Source: Streptomyces cynarae (GTDB lineage Bacteria > Actinomycetota > Actinomycetes > Streptomycetales > Streptomycetaceae). From it: a stretch of 64,000 bases of DNA. The notes under the pieces are model-generated. The model was given only the letters and a program-made list of their open reading frames with translations. It ran no database searches and was not told where the DNA came from. Positions 6,266 to 14,272 of the stretch are shown one piece after another. The stretch lies in contig NZ_CP106793.1 of assembly GCF_025642135.1 (NCBI RefSeq), forward strand, positions 8,338,001-8,402,000, given 5' to 3'. How positions within the stretch are numbered: the stretch's first letter is position 1; each line of letters opens with the position of its first letter. Made by a program: the position numbers and the translations under genes.

Positions 6266-8188
6266 CTACCGCTTCAGCAGCCGTACAGCCAGCCCGTCCG
6301 CCGCGTACACGGGGACCGCCCGGTAGGCGTCCGACGCCACGGTGACGCGCCCGAACTGCCCGCGCAGCGACCCTGTCGCGATCACCGGGACGGTGGCGCC
6401 CGCCGCCGGAGGCCGGTCCTCGTCCAGGCGCAGCGTCAGCACGCTGTCGCGGTCGAGCACCACGCGCCGCTCGACCGTCAGCGCCGCCTTGTGTCCCGCC
6501 CGCAGCGTGACGTCCAGGGCCGCACCGGCCGCCTGCGTGTAGGAGCCGCGTACCCGTGCGGCGCCGGCCACCTCCAGCGTTCCGCCCGTCACCCGCACAT
6601 CACCGTGACCCAGCGCGCTCCGCGAGGCGGCGACCAGGGTGCCGTCCTCGACCACGGTGCCGCCCGTGTACCGGTTGTCCCCGGTCAGGGCCAGGGTCCC
6701 GGTGCCGCGCTTGGTCAGGCCGCCCTGTCCGTCGATGTCGTTGCGCCAGCTGTCGTGCGCGCCGAACCCGCCGTCGGCCGCGTTCATCGTCACACGCACG
6801 TCCGTGTCGAAGGAGCCGTAACCGTCCGCCGCCGCGAACAGGTCGAGCCGCCCCCACTGCTCGAAGCCGTCCAGCAGCACATAGCCGGAGGGCAGCGCGG
6901 TCGTCCGCAGCACCTCGCGCCGCTGCGCCGCGTCCAGGTACGGCAGCCGCGTCTCCAGCAGCACCTCGGCGCCCTTGGGCACGGTCAGGTCGCTGTGGCG
7001 TCCGTGGCGGGTCAGCACATAGGTCAACCGGGGCCCGACCACACGGACGTTGGTGCCCCGGTCGGCGTACGGGTCGCTGTCCGTGCCCGCCGAGTGCGCG
7101 TAGGCGTAGAGCGTGTCGGCCGTCGCGCCGGTCTTCTCCTGGAAGTAGGCGAGGGCCTGGGCGCGTGCCGCGGCCTTGAGGCCGGCGTTGGCGGGGTCGG
7201 CGAGCGTGGCGGCGGCCAGGGCGGTGGCCATGATGCGCCCGCCGATCACGTCGACGGTGGAGTGCATGCCTGCCACGATCCGGGTGTGGCTCAGTTCCAG
7301 GGCGCGGGTCACCAGCTCCTGGAAGCGCTCCGGGACCGCGTACGCGTAGGCCAGCCCCGCCAGGTGGAAGGCGTTGGTGTGGCCGCTCGGGAACCCGCCG
7401 TCGTCGGTCGGGGACGTGCTGCGCTGGCGCAGCAGCTGAGGGGCGACGACGACGTCGGACTCGTAGACCGGGTAGCCGAGCGCGTCGGTCCTCCCGGTGT
7501 CGACGACCTCACTGTCCTCGTTCATGCGCCATGGACGCGGGTACTGGTAGGCGTACTTGGCCGGGTTGCCGGACGCGTAGGGGCCGCGCAGGGTGTCGAC
7601 CAGCTCGGCCACCTTGCCGAGCGCGGAGTCGTGGGAGCCGGCGCCGAGCGCGGAGCCTGCAGGGGCGTCGGCGGGCACGGCGTCGTCGATCTTGGTCGGC
7701 GGCGTGCCGTCCGGCGCGCTCGTGATCGACGTGACCGCCTTGGCGCCCGCCTTGTAGAGGTCGGCCAGCGGGCCCAGGCCGGCGATCATCGCGTAGCTCT
7801 GGTGCTGCCGGTCGAAGAGGAACGCCTCCTTCGCCTGCGCGTCGGTGCGAGCGGAGGTGATCCGGGCGCAGTAGCGCATGTTGGCCCGCAGCACCTCGGG
7901 CATCAGGGGAGTGCCGGTGTTCCAGGCGCCGCCCGTCTTCCACACCGTGCTCATGCCGCCGAGAACGCGGACGACCGCGTTGGTCTCGGGGGTGAGGTTG
8001 GCGAGCACGTTCGTCCTGTAGTCGTCGACGAACGCGGCGGGGCTCGTGGCGGCCTTGGCGTCCGCCGCGGCGAGCCAGCCGGCGAAGGTGGGCGCGGCCA
8101 GGATCCCCGCCGAGGCACCCAGCGAGGTCTTGAGGAAGCCTCGGCGGTTGACGGACGAGGTGGTGTGGTGCCCGGCGGGTGACGGCAT
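6266..8188 (-). CDS. Tat-secreted PAP2-type acid phosphatase with C-terminal autotransporter-type beta repeat
   Basis: 640 residues from the ATG at 8188, behind GAAGAGAGG. A Tat signal (NRRGFLKTSLGASAG, residues 14-28) directs export. The phosphatase signature is complete: K211 followed by six residues and RP (KYAYQYPRP), PSGH at 267-270 (GGFPSGHTNAF), and R303-H309-D313 (TRIVAGMHSTVD). This class A acid phosphatase / vanadium haloperoxidase superfamily hydrolyses phosphomonoesters through a phospho-His. After ~470 the protein carries beta-solenoid sequence with an autotransporter-associated strand repeat (GGLTKRGTGTLALTGDNRY, GGTVVEDGTLV), unusual for a Gram-positive and probably a surface or substrate-binding module. 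The 3' end faces the terminator at 6203-6241. Confidence 0.88.
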   Translation of the reverse strand: MPSPAGHHTTSSVNRRGFLKTSLGASAGILAAPTFAGWLAAADAKAATSPAAFVDDYRTNVLANLTPETNAVVRVLGGMSTVWKTGGAWNTGTPLMPEVLRANMRYCARITSARTDAQAKEAFLFDRQHQSYAMIAGLGPLADLYKAGAKAVTSITSAPDGTPPTKIDDAVPADAPAGSALGAGSHDSALGKVAELVDTLRGPYASGNPAKYAYQYPRPWRMNEDSEVVDTGRTDALGYPVYESDVVVAPQLLRQRSTSPTDDGGFPSGHTNAFHLAGLAYAYAVPERFQELVTRALELSHTRIVAGMHSTVDVIGGRIMATALAAATLADPANAGLKAAARAQALAYFQEKTGATADTLYAYAHSAGTDSDPYADRGTNVRVVGPRLTYVLTRHGRHSDLTVPKGAEVLLETRLPYLDAAQRREVLRTTALPSGYVLLDGFEQWGRLDLFAAADGYGSFDTDVRVTMNAADGGFGAHDSWRNDIDGQGGLTKRGTGTLALTGDNRYTGGTVVEDGTLVAASRSALGHGDVRVTGGTLEVAGAARVRGSYTQAAGAALDVTLRAGHKAALTVERRVVLDRDSVLTLRLDEDRPPAAGATVPVIATGSLRGQFGRVTVASDAYRAVPVYAADGLAVRLLKR

Positions 8189-8323
8189 GCGTGAGCCTCT
8201 CTTCAGTTCTTCGGCCGTGCGGCCGGGGTGGGAAGTGGCGTGCGATCGCGTGCGACTCGTGACGGCTCGTGAAGGCACCCGAGTCAACCGATGCGTACGA
8301 GCGAAGATCTACGGCCGAGTCGT

Positions 8324-8354
8324 GTCCCGTCGGCGAGAGTTCGCCGACCGGGAC
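8324..8354. terminator. hairpin downstream of the Gfo/Idh gene
   Basis: GTCCCG-TCGGCGA pairs with TCGCCGA-CCGGGAC around a 4-nt loop. This is a 13-bp stem with one bulged base, 30 bp beyond the stop of the minus-strand oxidoreductase gene. It probably terminates that gene and insulates the phosphatase gene. Confidence 0.65.
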
Positions 8355-8383
8355 GTGTCCTGTACGTGAACGAGATCGATCCG

Positions 8384-9493
8384 TCAGCCAGAGCCGGCAC
8401 GGCTGCCGGCCATGCTGTCGTAGAAGGGCGCACCGGGAGAGACGTCCGAGGGTTTCACCGGGCGGTCGGTCGCGGCGGACGCGTAGATACCGGCCACCAG
8501 TGCGAGAGTTCGCCGGGACTCTTCGAGCGGCACGGGCGGTGGGGTGCCGTCGCGCAGGGAGGACAGCACCTTCGCGAACTGGGCCCAATGCCCGCTACGG
8601 GAGTTCTGCGCGGCCGCCACGTCCCCGGCGCCGGACAGGCCGGCCTGCCACGCGGCGAGCACGTCGTCACGCCCGGGCGCCGGCGTCACACGCCAGTCCT
8701 CGTCCCGGTACCCGTACAGGTGCGTCACCTCCACGGTGGCGTGCTCGAAGTCGTAACGCAGGTACGACTCCTGCCGCGGCGAGAGCGCGCTGTTCACCAC
8801 GGAGGCCACGGCGCCGTTGGCGAACGTCACATGCGCCAGCGAGACGTCCTCGGTCTCCGTACGGCGCGCCTGCGTCCTGGTGACGGCCCGCACCTCGGTC
8901 CAGTCGCCGAGCAGGTCCAGCATCATGTCCATCTGGTGGATGCCGAGCCCCATCGTGGGTCCGCCGCCCTCGGTGTCCCACCGGCCGCGCCAGGGCACGT
9001 CGAAGTACGCCTGGTCGCGAAACCAGGTGGTGTGGCAGACCGCCAGCAGCGGGCGGCCCAGCAGTCCCGAGTCCACCAAGGCCTTGAGCCGGGCCTGGCC
9101 CCGGCCGAAACGGTGCTGGAACACGGTCGCGAACCACGGGGGTTCGCCCACGGCGGCGGCGATCTCGTCCAGTTCCCGCAACGACAGCGCGGGTGGCTTC
9201 TCCACGAGCACGCTGGCCCCGGAGCGCAGGCAGGCCAGTGCCTGGTCGCGGTGGAGTCCGGGGGGTGTGCACAGATACACCAGGTCGGGGCGGGACCGGG
9301 CGAGCAACTCGTCGATGTCGTCGTAGCCGGCCGGTGCCCCGTGCTTGGCCAGGAAGGCGTCCAGCCGGGTCCGGTCGGTGTCCGCCGCAGCCACGATCTT
9401 CGCGGCGACCGGACCGGAGGACGTGAGCGCGGCCGCGTGGTCCATGGCGACGTCGCCGGTACCTACCACCGCAATTCGTATCATTTCGTCCAT
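8384..9493 (-). CDS. Gfo/Idh/MocA-family oxidoreductase
   Basis: 369 residues from the ATG at 9493, with GGAG 8 bp upstream; an in-frame GTG lies 3 bp earlier. The N-terminal Rossmann fold begins IRIAVVGTGDVAMDHAAAL and has the family motif VEKPPALSLRELDEI (Lys of the EKP motif) near residue 95. The C-terminal substrate domain includes MGLGIHQMDMMLDLLGDW with the conserved His. The family oxidises or epimerises sugars, inositols or their derivatives with NAD(P). It lies beside the ROK repressor gene, 103 bp downstream of it on the same strand, and probably belongs to the same carbohydrate locus as the transporter at 11-16 kb. The substrate is unknown. Confidence 0.85.
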   Translation of the reverse strand: MDEMIRIAVVGTGDVAMDHAAALTSSGPVAAKIVAAADTDRTRLDAFLAKHGAPAGYDDIDELLARSRPDLVYLCTPPGLHRDQALACLRSGASVLVEKPPALSLRELDEIAAAVGEPPWFATVFQHRFGRGQARLKALVDSGLLGRPLLAVCHTTWFRDQAYFDVPWRGRWDTEGGGPTMGLGIHQMDMMLDLLGDWTEVRAVTRTQARRTETEDVSLAHVTFANGAVASVVNSALSPRQESYLRYDFEHATVEVTHLYGYRDEDWRVTPAPGRDDVLAAWQAGLSGAGDVAAAQNSRSGHWAQFAKVLSSLRDGTPPPVPLEESRRTLALVAGIYASAATDRPVKPSDVSPGAPFYDSMAGSRAGSG

Positions 9494-9596
9494 CACTCAC
9501 GCTCCATCCTGGTTCGGCTGGTGGTAGGAAGTAGGGCTGTCCCGCTGCCGTCGGCGCGCCCGCCCGGTGACGTCCGGGCGCCCCAGGCCGGCGGCA

Positions 9597-10775
9597 TCAT
9601 GCGAGGTACGTCGCGGAACGGGCGTGTTCGATCGTCAGCGCGCTCACGCCGGTGATCGCCGCGTCGAAGCCGAGCTCGCTCACCGCTATCCGCGGCACCC
9701 AGGGGATCCGGCCGACGAGGCGCTTGGTCAGCTGCTCCGCGGACTCCTCGCTGTACTGTGCGAACGCGCCGGCGAGCACGATGACCTGGGGCGAGAGCAC
9801 GACCGAGGTGGCGACGAGGGCGAGGGCGATCGAGTCGAAGAACTCGTCGCGGGCCCGCGCGGCCCCGCCGTCGCCATCCCGGCAGCAGGCCATCATCGCG
9901 CGGAACGCGGGACCGATGCGCTTGCCGTGCAGGCCCTCGCGGGCGGCGAACGGAAGGACCTGCGCCGCCAGGGTCGACTCGACGTCGCCCTGTTCCGTGA
10001 AGTAGCGGGCGAACGATGCGCTGGAGGTCAGCAGGAAGCCGATCTCACCCGCGGCCGACCGGTGCCCGCGGTAGAGATGCCCCTCGTTGATTATCCCGGC
10101 GCTCAGTCTGGCGCCCAGCACGAGCGCGACGGCACTCTGCGCGTTCGCGAGGGCTCCGCCGGTCCACTCGCCGTAGGCCGTCGCATTGGCGTCGTTCTCG
10201 ATGTGGATCGGCAGACCGCACCGCGCCGAGACGATGTCGGCGAGCGGCACCTCCTGCCAGTCGAGTTCGACCGCTTTCGACACCACTCCTGAGTGCACGA
10301 TGCCGGGAACCGTGATGCCGACGGCGACGATCGGCGATGTCACCCCCGTCTCCGGGGAGGTCAGCCGGTCGACGAGGTGCAGCAGCCCGTTGATGCGGGC
10401 GGCGCCTGCGTCCCGGCCGTCGAGATCGAAGGTGTGGCTCTCCTCGTACAGCGTGGTTCCGCCCAGGTTGACCACGCGTCCCCGTGCCGTGTACTCGGTG
10501 ACGTCGACAGCGACGATCGCGCGGGCCGACGACGCGAATCGCAGCAGCGTCGAGGGCCGGCCGACCGAGGAGCGCACCTGTCCCGCGAGTTCGACCGAGC
10601 CTTCCTCTATGAGCGCCGAGCACAGGCGTTCGATGGTGGCCGAGCCGAGCCCGGTGCGCTCCTGGATGTCACGTCGAGACAGTGGTCCGTGCTCGCGGAG
10701 TACGTCTAGGATCGCGGTCCGGTTGATCTCGGTGACGTGCCGAGTTGTCGCGGTGCGCGGCGCCCGTCGTTTCAC
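9597..10775 (-). CDS. ROK-family transcriptional repressor
   Basis: About 392 residues from a GTG at 10775 that follows GGGGAGGG with short spacing; a start slightly elsewhere is possible. Residues ~15-65 are a winged helix (ILDVLREHGPLSRRDIQERTGLGSATIERLCSALIEEG). The rest is a ROK sugar-kinase-like fold with an Asp in ENDANATAYGEW. The ROK zinc motif CxCGxxGCxE is absent: the corresponding stretch reads SAAGEIGFLLTSSASFARYF. It is probably a non-catalytic sugar-sensing repressor that lacks the usual zinc site. It is divergent from the ABC transporter operon, with tandem 21-bp repeats between them that may be its operators. Confidence 0.85.
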   Translation of the reverse strand: MKRRAPRTATTRHVTEINRTAILDVLREHGPLSRRDIQERTGLGSATIERLCSALIEEGSVELAGQVRSSVGRPSTLLRFASSARAIVAVDVTEYTARGRVVNLGGTTLYEESHTFDLDGRDAGAARINGLLHLVDRLTSPETGVTSPIVAVGITVPGIVHSGVVSKAVELDWQEVPLADIVSARCGLPIHIENDANATAYGEWTGGALANAQSAVALVLGARLSAGIINEGHLYRGHRSAAGEIGFLLTSSASFARYFTEQGDVESTLAAQVLPFAAREGLHGKRIGPAFRAMMACCRDGDGGAARARDEFFDSIALALVATSVVLSPQVIVLAGAFAQYSEESAEQLTKRLVGRIPWVPRIAVSELGFDAAITGVSALTIEHARSATYLA

Positions 10776-10867
10776 AACCCTCCCCAATAGCCATCGGACT
10801 GAGGATAAGTCTCGTCCGATCGTTGCCTGGCTGACCTGGAGAGTACCAGCCCTCTGCTGTGTGCCAA

Positions 10868-10909
10868 GGGCCTCAGGGGCGCAAACAAGGGCTTCAGGTG
10901 CGCAAAAGA
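10868..10909. repeat. two tandem 21-bp direct repeats, candidate ROK operators
   Basis: Copies at 10868-10888 and 10889-10909 agree at 17 of 21 bases (shared core TCAGG-GCGCAAA). The period is exactly two helical turns, so bound proteins would sit on the same DNA face. They lie in the divergent region between the ROK gene and the binding-protein gene, just upstream of a promoter-like sequence. Confidence 0.55.
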
Positions 10910-10923
10910 GATGTCGCGAACCC

Positions 10924-10952
10924 TTGTGGGTATTCAATCACAGTGATAGGAA
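10924..10952 (+). promoter_or_regulatory. candidate promoter for the ABC transporter operon
   Basis: TTGTGG (10924-10929) and TAGGAA (10947-10952) are separated by 17 bp, about 64 bp before the binding-protein start. It is a plausible vegetative promoter by spacing only. The tandem repeats lie 15 bp upstream. Confidence 0.35.
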
Positions 10953-11015
10953 ACGGGGACCTGCTACTAGCGGCCGGCGCCGTGCTCCGTCCGCTACGAC
11001 GGAAAGGGATCCAAG

Positions 11016-12344
11016 ATGACCAGTGTGGGTGTGCGGCGCTCCCGCAGACTCGGCCGCGGCGGCATACGCCGCGTGATTCCCCTCGCTGCCGTGGCCACGG
11101 CCGGTGCCCTACTGCTCTCCGCCTGCGGGTCCGGGTCCGGCTCGGGCGGGAACTCCAAGTCGCTGACGTTCTGGATCTCCACGGTTCCGGGGCAGGACGC
11201 GGGTTGGAAGAAGCTGGTGGCGCAGTACAAGAAGGAAGCCGGCGTCGACGTCAAGCTCGTCAACATCCCCTACGACGGCTACACGACGAAGCTGCACAAC
11301 GCCGCGCAGGCGAACTCCCTGCCCGACGTGGCGGCCGTGCCGGCGCTGGACCCGATCTGGTCGAGCAAGCTGATCGACCTCAAGTCCATTGCCGACAACA
11401 AGAGCTACAACATCAACGCCAACTTCCTCGCAACGGACTCGTCCGGAAAGGTGCTGTCCATCCCTTCGGACATCACCGCGTCCGGCCTGTACATCAACAA
11501 GACGCTGTTCAAGAAGGCCGGCGTCTCCTTCCCGACCTCGCCCCAGAAGACCTGGACCTGGACCGACTTCATCGCCGCGGCGAACAAGGTCCGCGAGAAG
11601 ACCGGCGCCAAGTACTCCCTGACCTTCGACCAGTCGCCGTCCCGGCTCCGCGCCATGGTGTACGAGATGGGCGGCAAGTACGTCCACGCGGACTCCTCCG
11701 GCAAGTTCTCGGTGGACGACGCGACCAAGAAGGCCGTGAACACCTTCGTCGGATGGAACGACAACAAGACCATGCCGAAGTCGGTGTGGACCAGCGGCGC
11801 CGACCCGTCCGCCATGTTCCAGAGCGGTGACGTGGTCGCCTACTGGTCCGGCGTGTGGCAGGTCGCCGCCTTCGCCGACAGCATCAAGAAGTTCGACTGG
11901 GCCAGCGTCCCGACTCCCGCCCAGCCGGTGCAGGCCAGCGACGTCAACAGCGGCGGCATGATGGTCGGCTTCAACAACAACGGTGCCGCGGCCACCGCCG
12001 CGCAGAAGTTCCTGTCCTGGGTCTACGAGCCGGACCACTACCGTGAGCTGTGCGAGGCCTCCGGGTTCCTGCCGGTCGAGAACGGCCTGAACCCGAAGTA
12101 CCCCTTCACCTCCGAGGCGGCGCAGGCGGCGTTCAAGCTGTACAACGAGGAGATCCCGCTCTACGCCCCGATCTCCGGCTACTTCAACAACGCGCAGACG
12201 CAGTGGGTGCTGAAGGGCAAGAGCCTCACCGAGGACCCGACCAAGACGGAGCTCGGCAAGGCGATCAACGGCCAGCAGTCGTCCGACAAGGCCCTGGAGA
12301 ACATCGTGGCCGGCTACAACCAGCAGGTCGGCGGCGGATCGTAG
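11016..12344 (+). CDS. ABC sugar transporter substrate-binding lipoprotein (family 1)
   Basis: 442 residues. The signal peptide is lipoprotein type: a basic start, then AGALLLSACGSGSGSGG with lipobox LSAC near residue 33. The mature part has the family 1 extracellular solute-binding fold (LTFWISTVPGQDAGWKKLV, LPDVAAVPALDPIWSSKLIDL, IPSDITASGLYINKTLFKKAG, YWSGVWQVAAF). It captures an oligosaccharide or related solute outside the membrane and delivers it to the permeases encoded 115 bp downstream. The start is ATG behind GGAAAGGG. No ATP-binding subunit is encoded nearby, so it probably shares an MsiK-type ATPase, as Streptomyces sugar importers commonly do. Confidence 0.92.
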   Translation: MTSVGVRRSRRLGRGGIRRVIPLAAVATAGALLLSACGSGSGSGGNSKSLTFWISTVPGQDAGWKKLVAQYKKEAGVDVKLVNIPYDGYTTKLHNAAQANSLPDVAAVPALDPIWSSKLIDLKSIADNKSYNINANFLATDSSGKVLSIPSDITASGLYINKTLFKKAGVSFPTSPQKTWTWTDFIAAANKVREKTGAKYSLTFDQSPSRLRAMVYEMGGKYVHADSSGKFSVDDATKKAVNTFVGWNDNKTMPKSVWTSGADPSAMFQSGDVVAYWSGVWQVAAFADSIKKFDWASVPTPAQPVQASDVNSGGMMVGFNNNGAAATAAQKFLSWVYEPDHYRELCEASGFLPVENGLNPKYPFTSEAAQAAFKLYNEEIPLYAPISGYFNNAQTQWVLKGKSLTEDPTKTELGKAINGQQSSDKALENIVAGYNQQVGGGS

Positions 12345-12350
12345 GCCGCG

Positions 12351-12388
12351 GGGCCGGGCGGCGGAGTCGAGACACCGCCGCCCGGCCC
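12351..12388 (+). terminator. intercistronic hairpin between binding protein and permeases
   Basis: A perfect 14-bp G/C stem (12351-12364 with 12375-12388) and 10-nt loop lie immediately after the binding-protein stop. Such structures often attenuate read-through or protect the upstream message, giving more binding protein than permease. Confidence 0.65.
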
Positions 12389-12459
12389 TGACGCCCGTGT
12401 GATGCCGGGCTCATGCGTGAGCCCACAGCAATCCATTCCACCAGCACGGAGTCAGGAAG

Positions 12460-13371
12460 ATGACCATAAGCGCCTCGGACGTGTCCGCGAGCCCGCCCAG
12501 GAGACGCAGTAAGTACACCCTTGCGCCGCTCGTCCTCATCGCGGCCAACGTCGTGCTCTTCGCGTTGTTCTTCGTCTGGCCGGCGGTGATCGGTCTCGTC
12601 TACTCCTTCACGAACTACACGGGCGTGGGGGTGTTCCAGTGGGTCGGACTGGACAACTACCGCAACCTGTTCGGGGACTCCACGTTCTACGACGCGCTGA
12701 GCCGGACGCTGCTGTACACCGTCCTCTTCGTCCCGCTGAACTTCGCGCTCTCGCTGCTCGCCGCCAACCTGGTGGTGAGCAAGCACGCCAAGGGCGCGTC
12801 GGTCGCCCGCGTCATCTTCTTCATCCCGTGGCTGCTGTCGCCCATCGTCGTGGGCGTCCTGTGGCGGTGGCTGTTCGGTGAGAACTTCGGACTGGTCAAC
12901 TACGTCATCGAGAAGCTCGGCGGAGGAGCCGTTCCGTGGCAGTCGAACGCGGACCTGTCGCTGCTGGTGGTGGTGATGGCGGCATCCTGGATGTGGACGG
13001 GTTTCACGATGCTGCTGTTCATCGCAGCGATCAAGAACGTACCGGTGTCGTACTACGAGGCGGCCTCGCTCGACGGCGCCGGCCCGTGGCGCCAGTTCAT
13101 CAGCATCACACTGCCGAGCATCGCGCCCACCTCGTTCATCGTCATCCTGCTCAACACGATCAACGCGATGAAGGAATACCCGGTGTTCGTCGCCCTCAAC
13201 AACGGCGGACCCGGATCGTCGAACAACCTGCTCGTCCAGTACATCTATGAGACCGGCTTCAAACGGGGCCAGATCGGCTACGCGAGCGCCGCGTCATTCG
13301 TGCTCATGCTCATCCTGATGGCCGTCGCGATCATCCAGCTGATCGTCAACCGGCGGGTGGAGAACCGATGA
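12460..13371 (+). CDS. ABC sugar transporter permease, MalF type
   Basis: 303 residues with six predicted membrane segments. The first is near residues 22-44 (LIAANVVLFALFFVWPAVIG). The cytoplasmic EAA loop appears as YYEAASLDGAGPWRQFISITLPSI, which contacts the shared ATPase. This is the first permease of a carbohydrate importer (CUT1 class), working with the binding protein upstream and the MalG-type subunit downstream. Its stop overlaps the next start by 4 bp (ATGA), so the two are translationally coupled. Confidence 0.92.
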   Translation: MTISASDVSASPPRRRSKYTLAPLVLIAANVVLFALFFVWPAVIGLVYSFTNYTGVGVFQWVGLDNYRNLFGDSTFYDALSRTLLYTVLFVPLNFALSLLAANLVVSKHAKGASVARVIFFIPWLLSPIVVGVLWRWLFGENFGLVNYVIEKLGGGAVPWQSNADLSLLVVVMAASWMWTGFTMLLFIAAIKNVPVSYYEAASLDGAGPWRQFISITLPSIAPTSFIVILLNTINAMKEYPVFVALNNGGPGSSNNLLVQYIYETGFKRGQIGYASAASFVLMLILMAVAIIQLIVNRRVENR

Positions 13372-14270
13372 CAACCACAGACATGCCACGCCCGCTCGAC
13401 GCCGACGCCAAACAGGCCGTTTCCAGGAAGCGCCCCCAGAACGCGGCCGGCGGTGGGTTCCGGCGGGCGGTGCCCGCGACGACACTGCTGTGGATCCTGG
13501 CGTGCCTGTACGGGCTGCCGGTGCTGTGGTTCATCCTCAGCTCCCTCAAGCCGGCCAGCGACCTGTTCTCCTATCCGCTGACGCTGGTCCCGCACCACCC
13601 CACCCTGTCGGGTTACCTGACGGCGTGGCGCAGTGCCAACTTCTCCCAGTACTTCATCAACACGGCCATCGTGTGCGTGATCACCACGATCCTCACGGTG
13701 GGTGTCAGCTGCTGCACCGGGTACGCGCTGGCCAAGTACGACAACAAATGGCTCAAGGTCTTCTTCGTCTGCATCCTGGCCACCACGATGCTGCCGTCCG
13801 AGGTCATGCTCGCCCCGGAGTTCCTGGTGGTCCGCAACCTCGGCCTCTACAACTCGTTCGCCGGCATCATCCTCCCGGCCGTGCTCACCGCGACCGGATG
13901 CTTCATGTTCCGCCAGTTCTTCCTGACGGTGCCCGACGAACTCGTGGAAGCCGCACGCATCGACGGCGCTCGCGAACTGGCGATCTTCGCGCGGATCATG
14001 GTGCCGCTCTCGCGGCCCATCATGCTGACCCTCGCCATCCTGTCCTTCCAGTGGCGGTGGAACGACTACATCTGGCCGCTGCTGATGCTCAACGACCCCA
14101 ACAAGTTCACCGTGCAGATCGGCATCCAGAGCATCGTCGGCGCGCAGAACATCAACTGGTCGGTCCTGCTCGGCGCATCGGTCATCTCCATGATCCCTCT
14201 GATCGCCATCTTCCTGGTCTTCCAGCGCTACGTCATGAGCGCCGACATCAATGCCGGACTGAAGGACTGA
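13368..14270 (+). CDS. ABC sugar transporter permease, MalG type
   Basis: 300 residues with six predicted membrane helices. After a ~35-residue cytoplasmic tail, a helix begins at LLWILACLYGLPVLWFI. The EAA motif is VEAARIDGARELAIFARIMVPL. It pairs with the upstream MalF-type subunit to form the import channel. The ATG lies in the overlap with the previous gene. The next gene, an uncharacterised enzyme-like protein, starts 3 bp after this stop, so all three are one transcript. Confidence 0.92.
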   Translation: MTTTDMPRPLDADAKQAVSRKRPQNAAGGGFRRAVPATTLLWILACLYGLPVLWFILSSLKPASDLFSYPLTLVPHHPTLSGYLTAWRSANFSQYFINTAIVCVITTILTVGVSCCTGYALAKYDNKWLKVFFVCILATTMLPSEVMLAPEFLVVRNLGLYNSFAGIILPAVLTATGCFMFRQFFLTVPDELVEAARIDGARELAIFARIMVPLSRPIMLTLAILSFQWRWNDYIWPLLMLNDPNKFTVQIGIQSIVGAQNINWSVLLGASVISMIPLIAIFLVFQRYVMSADINAGLKD

Positions 14271-14272
14271 CC

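Noticed and set aside
5396..8182. 928-residue plus-strand open frame over the peptidoglycan-binding and phosphatase genes
   Set aside because: Both genes beneath have full motifs; the long frame is Arg/Gly-rich and featureless.
6266..8188. Vanadium haloperoxidase as the call for the PAP2-superfamily protein
   Set aside because: The motif set and spacing fit class A acid phosphatase; the extra halide-peroxidase residues could not be recognised.
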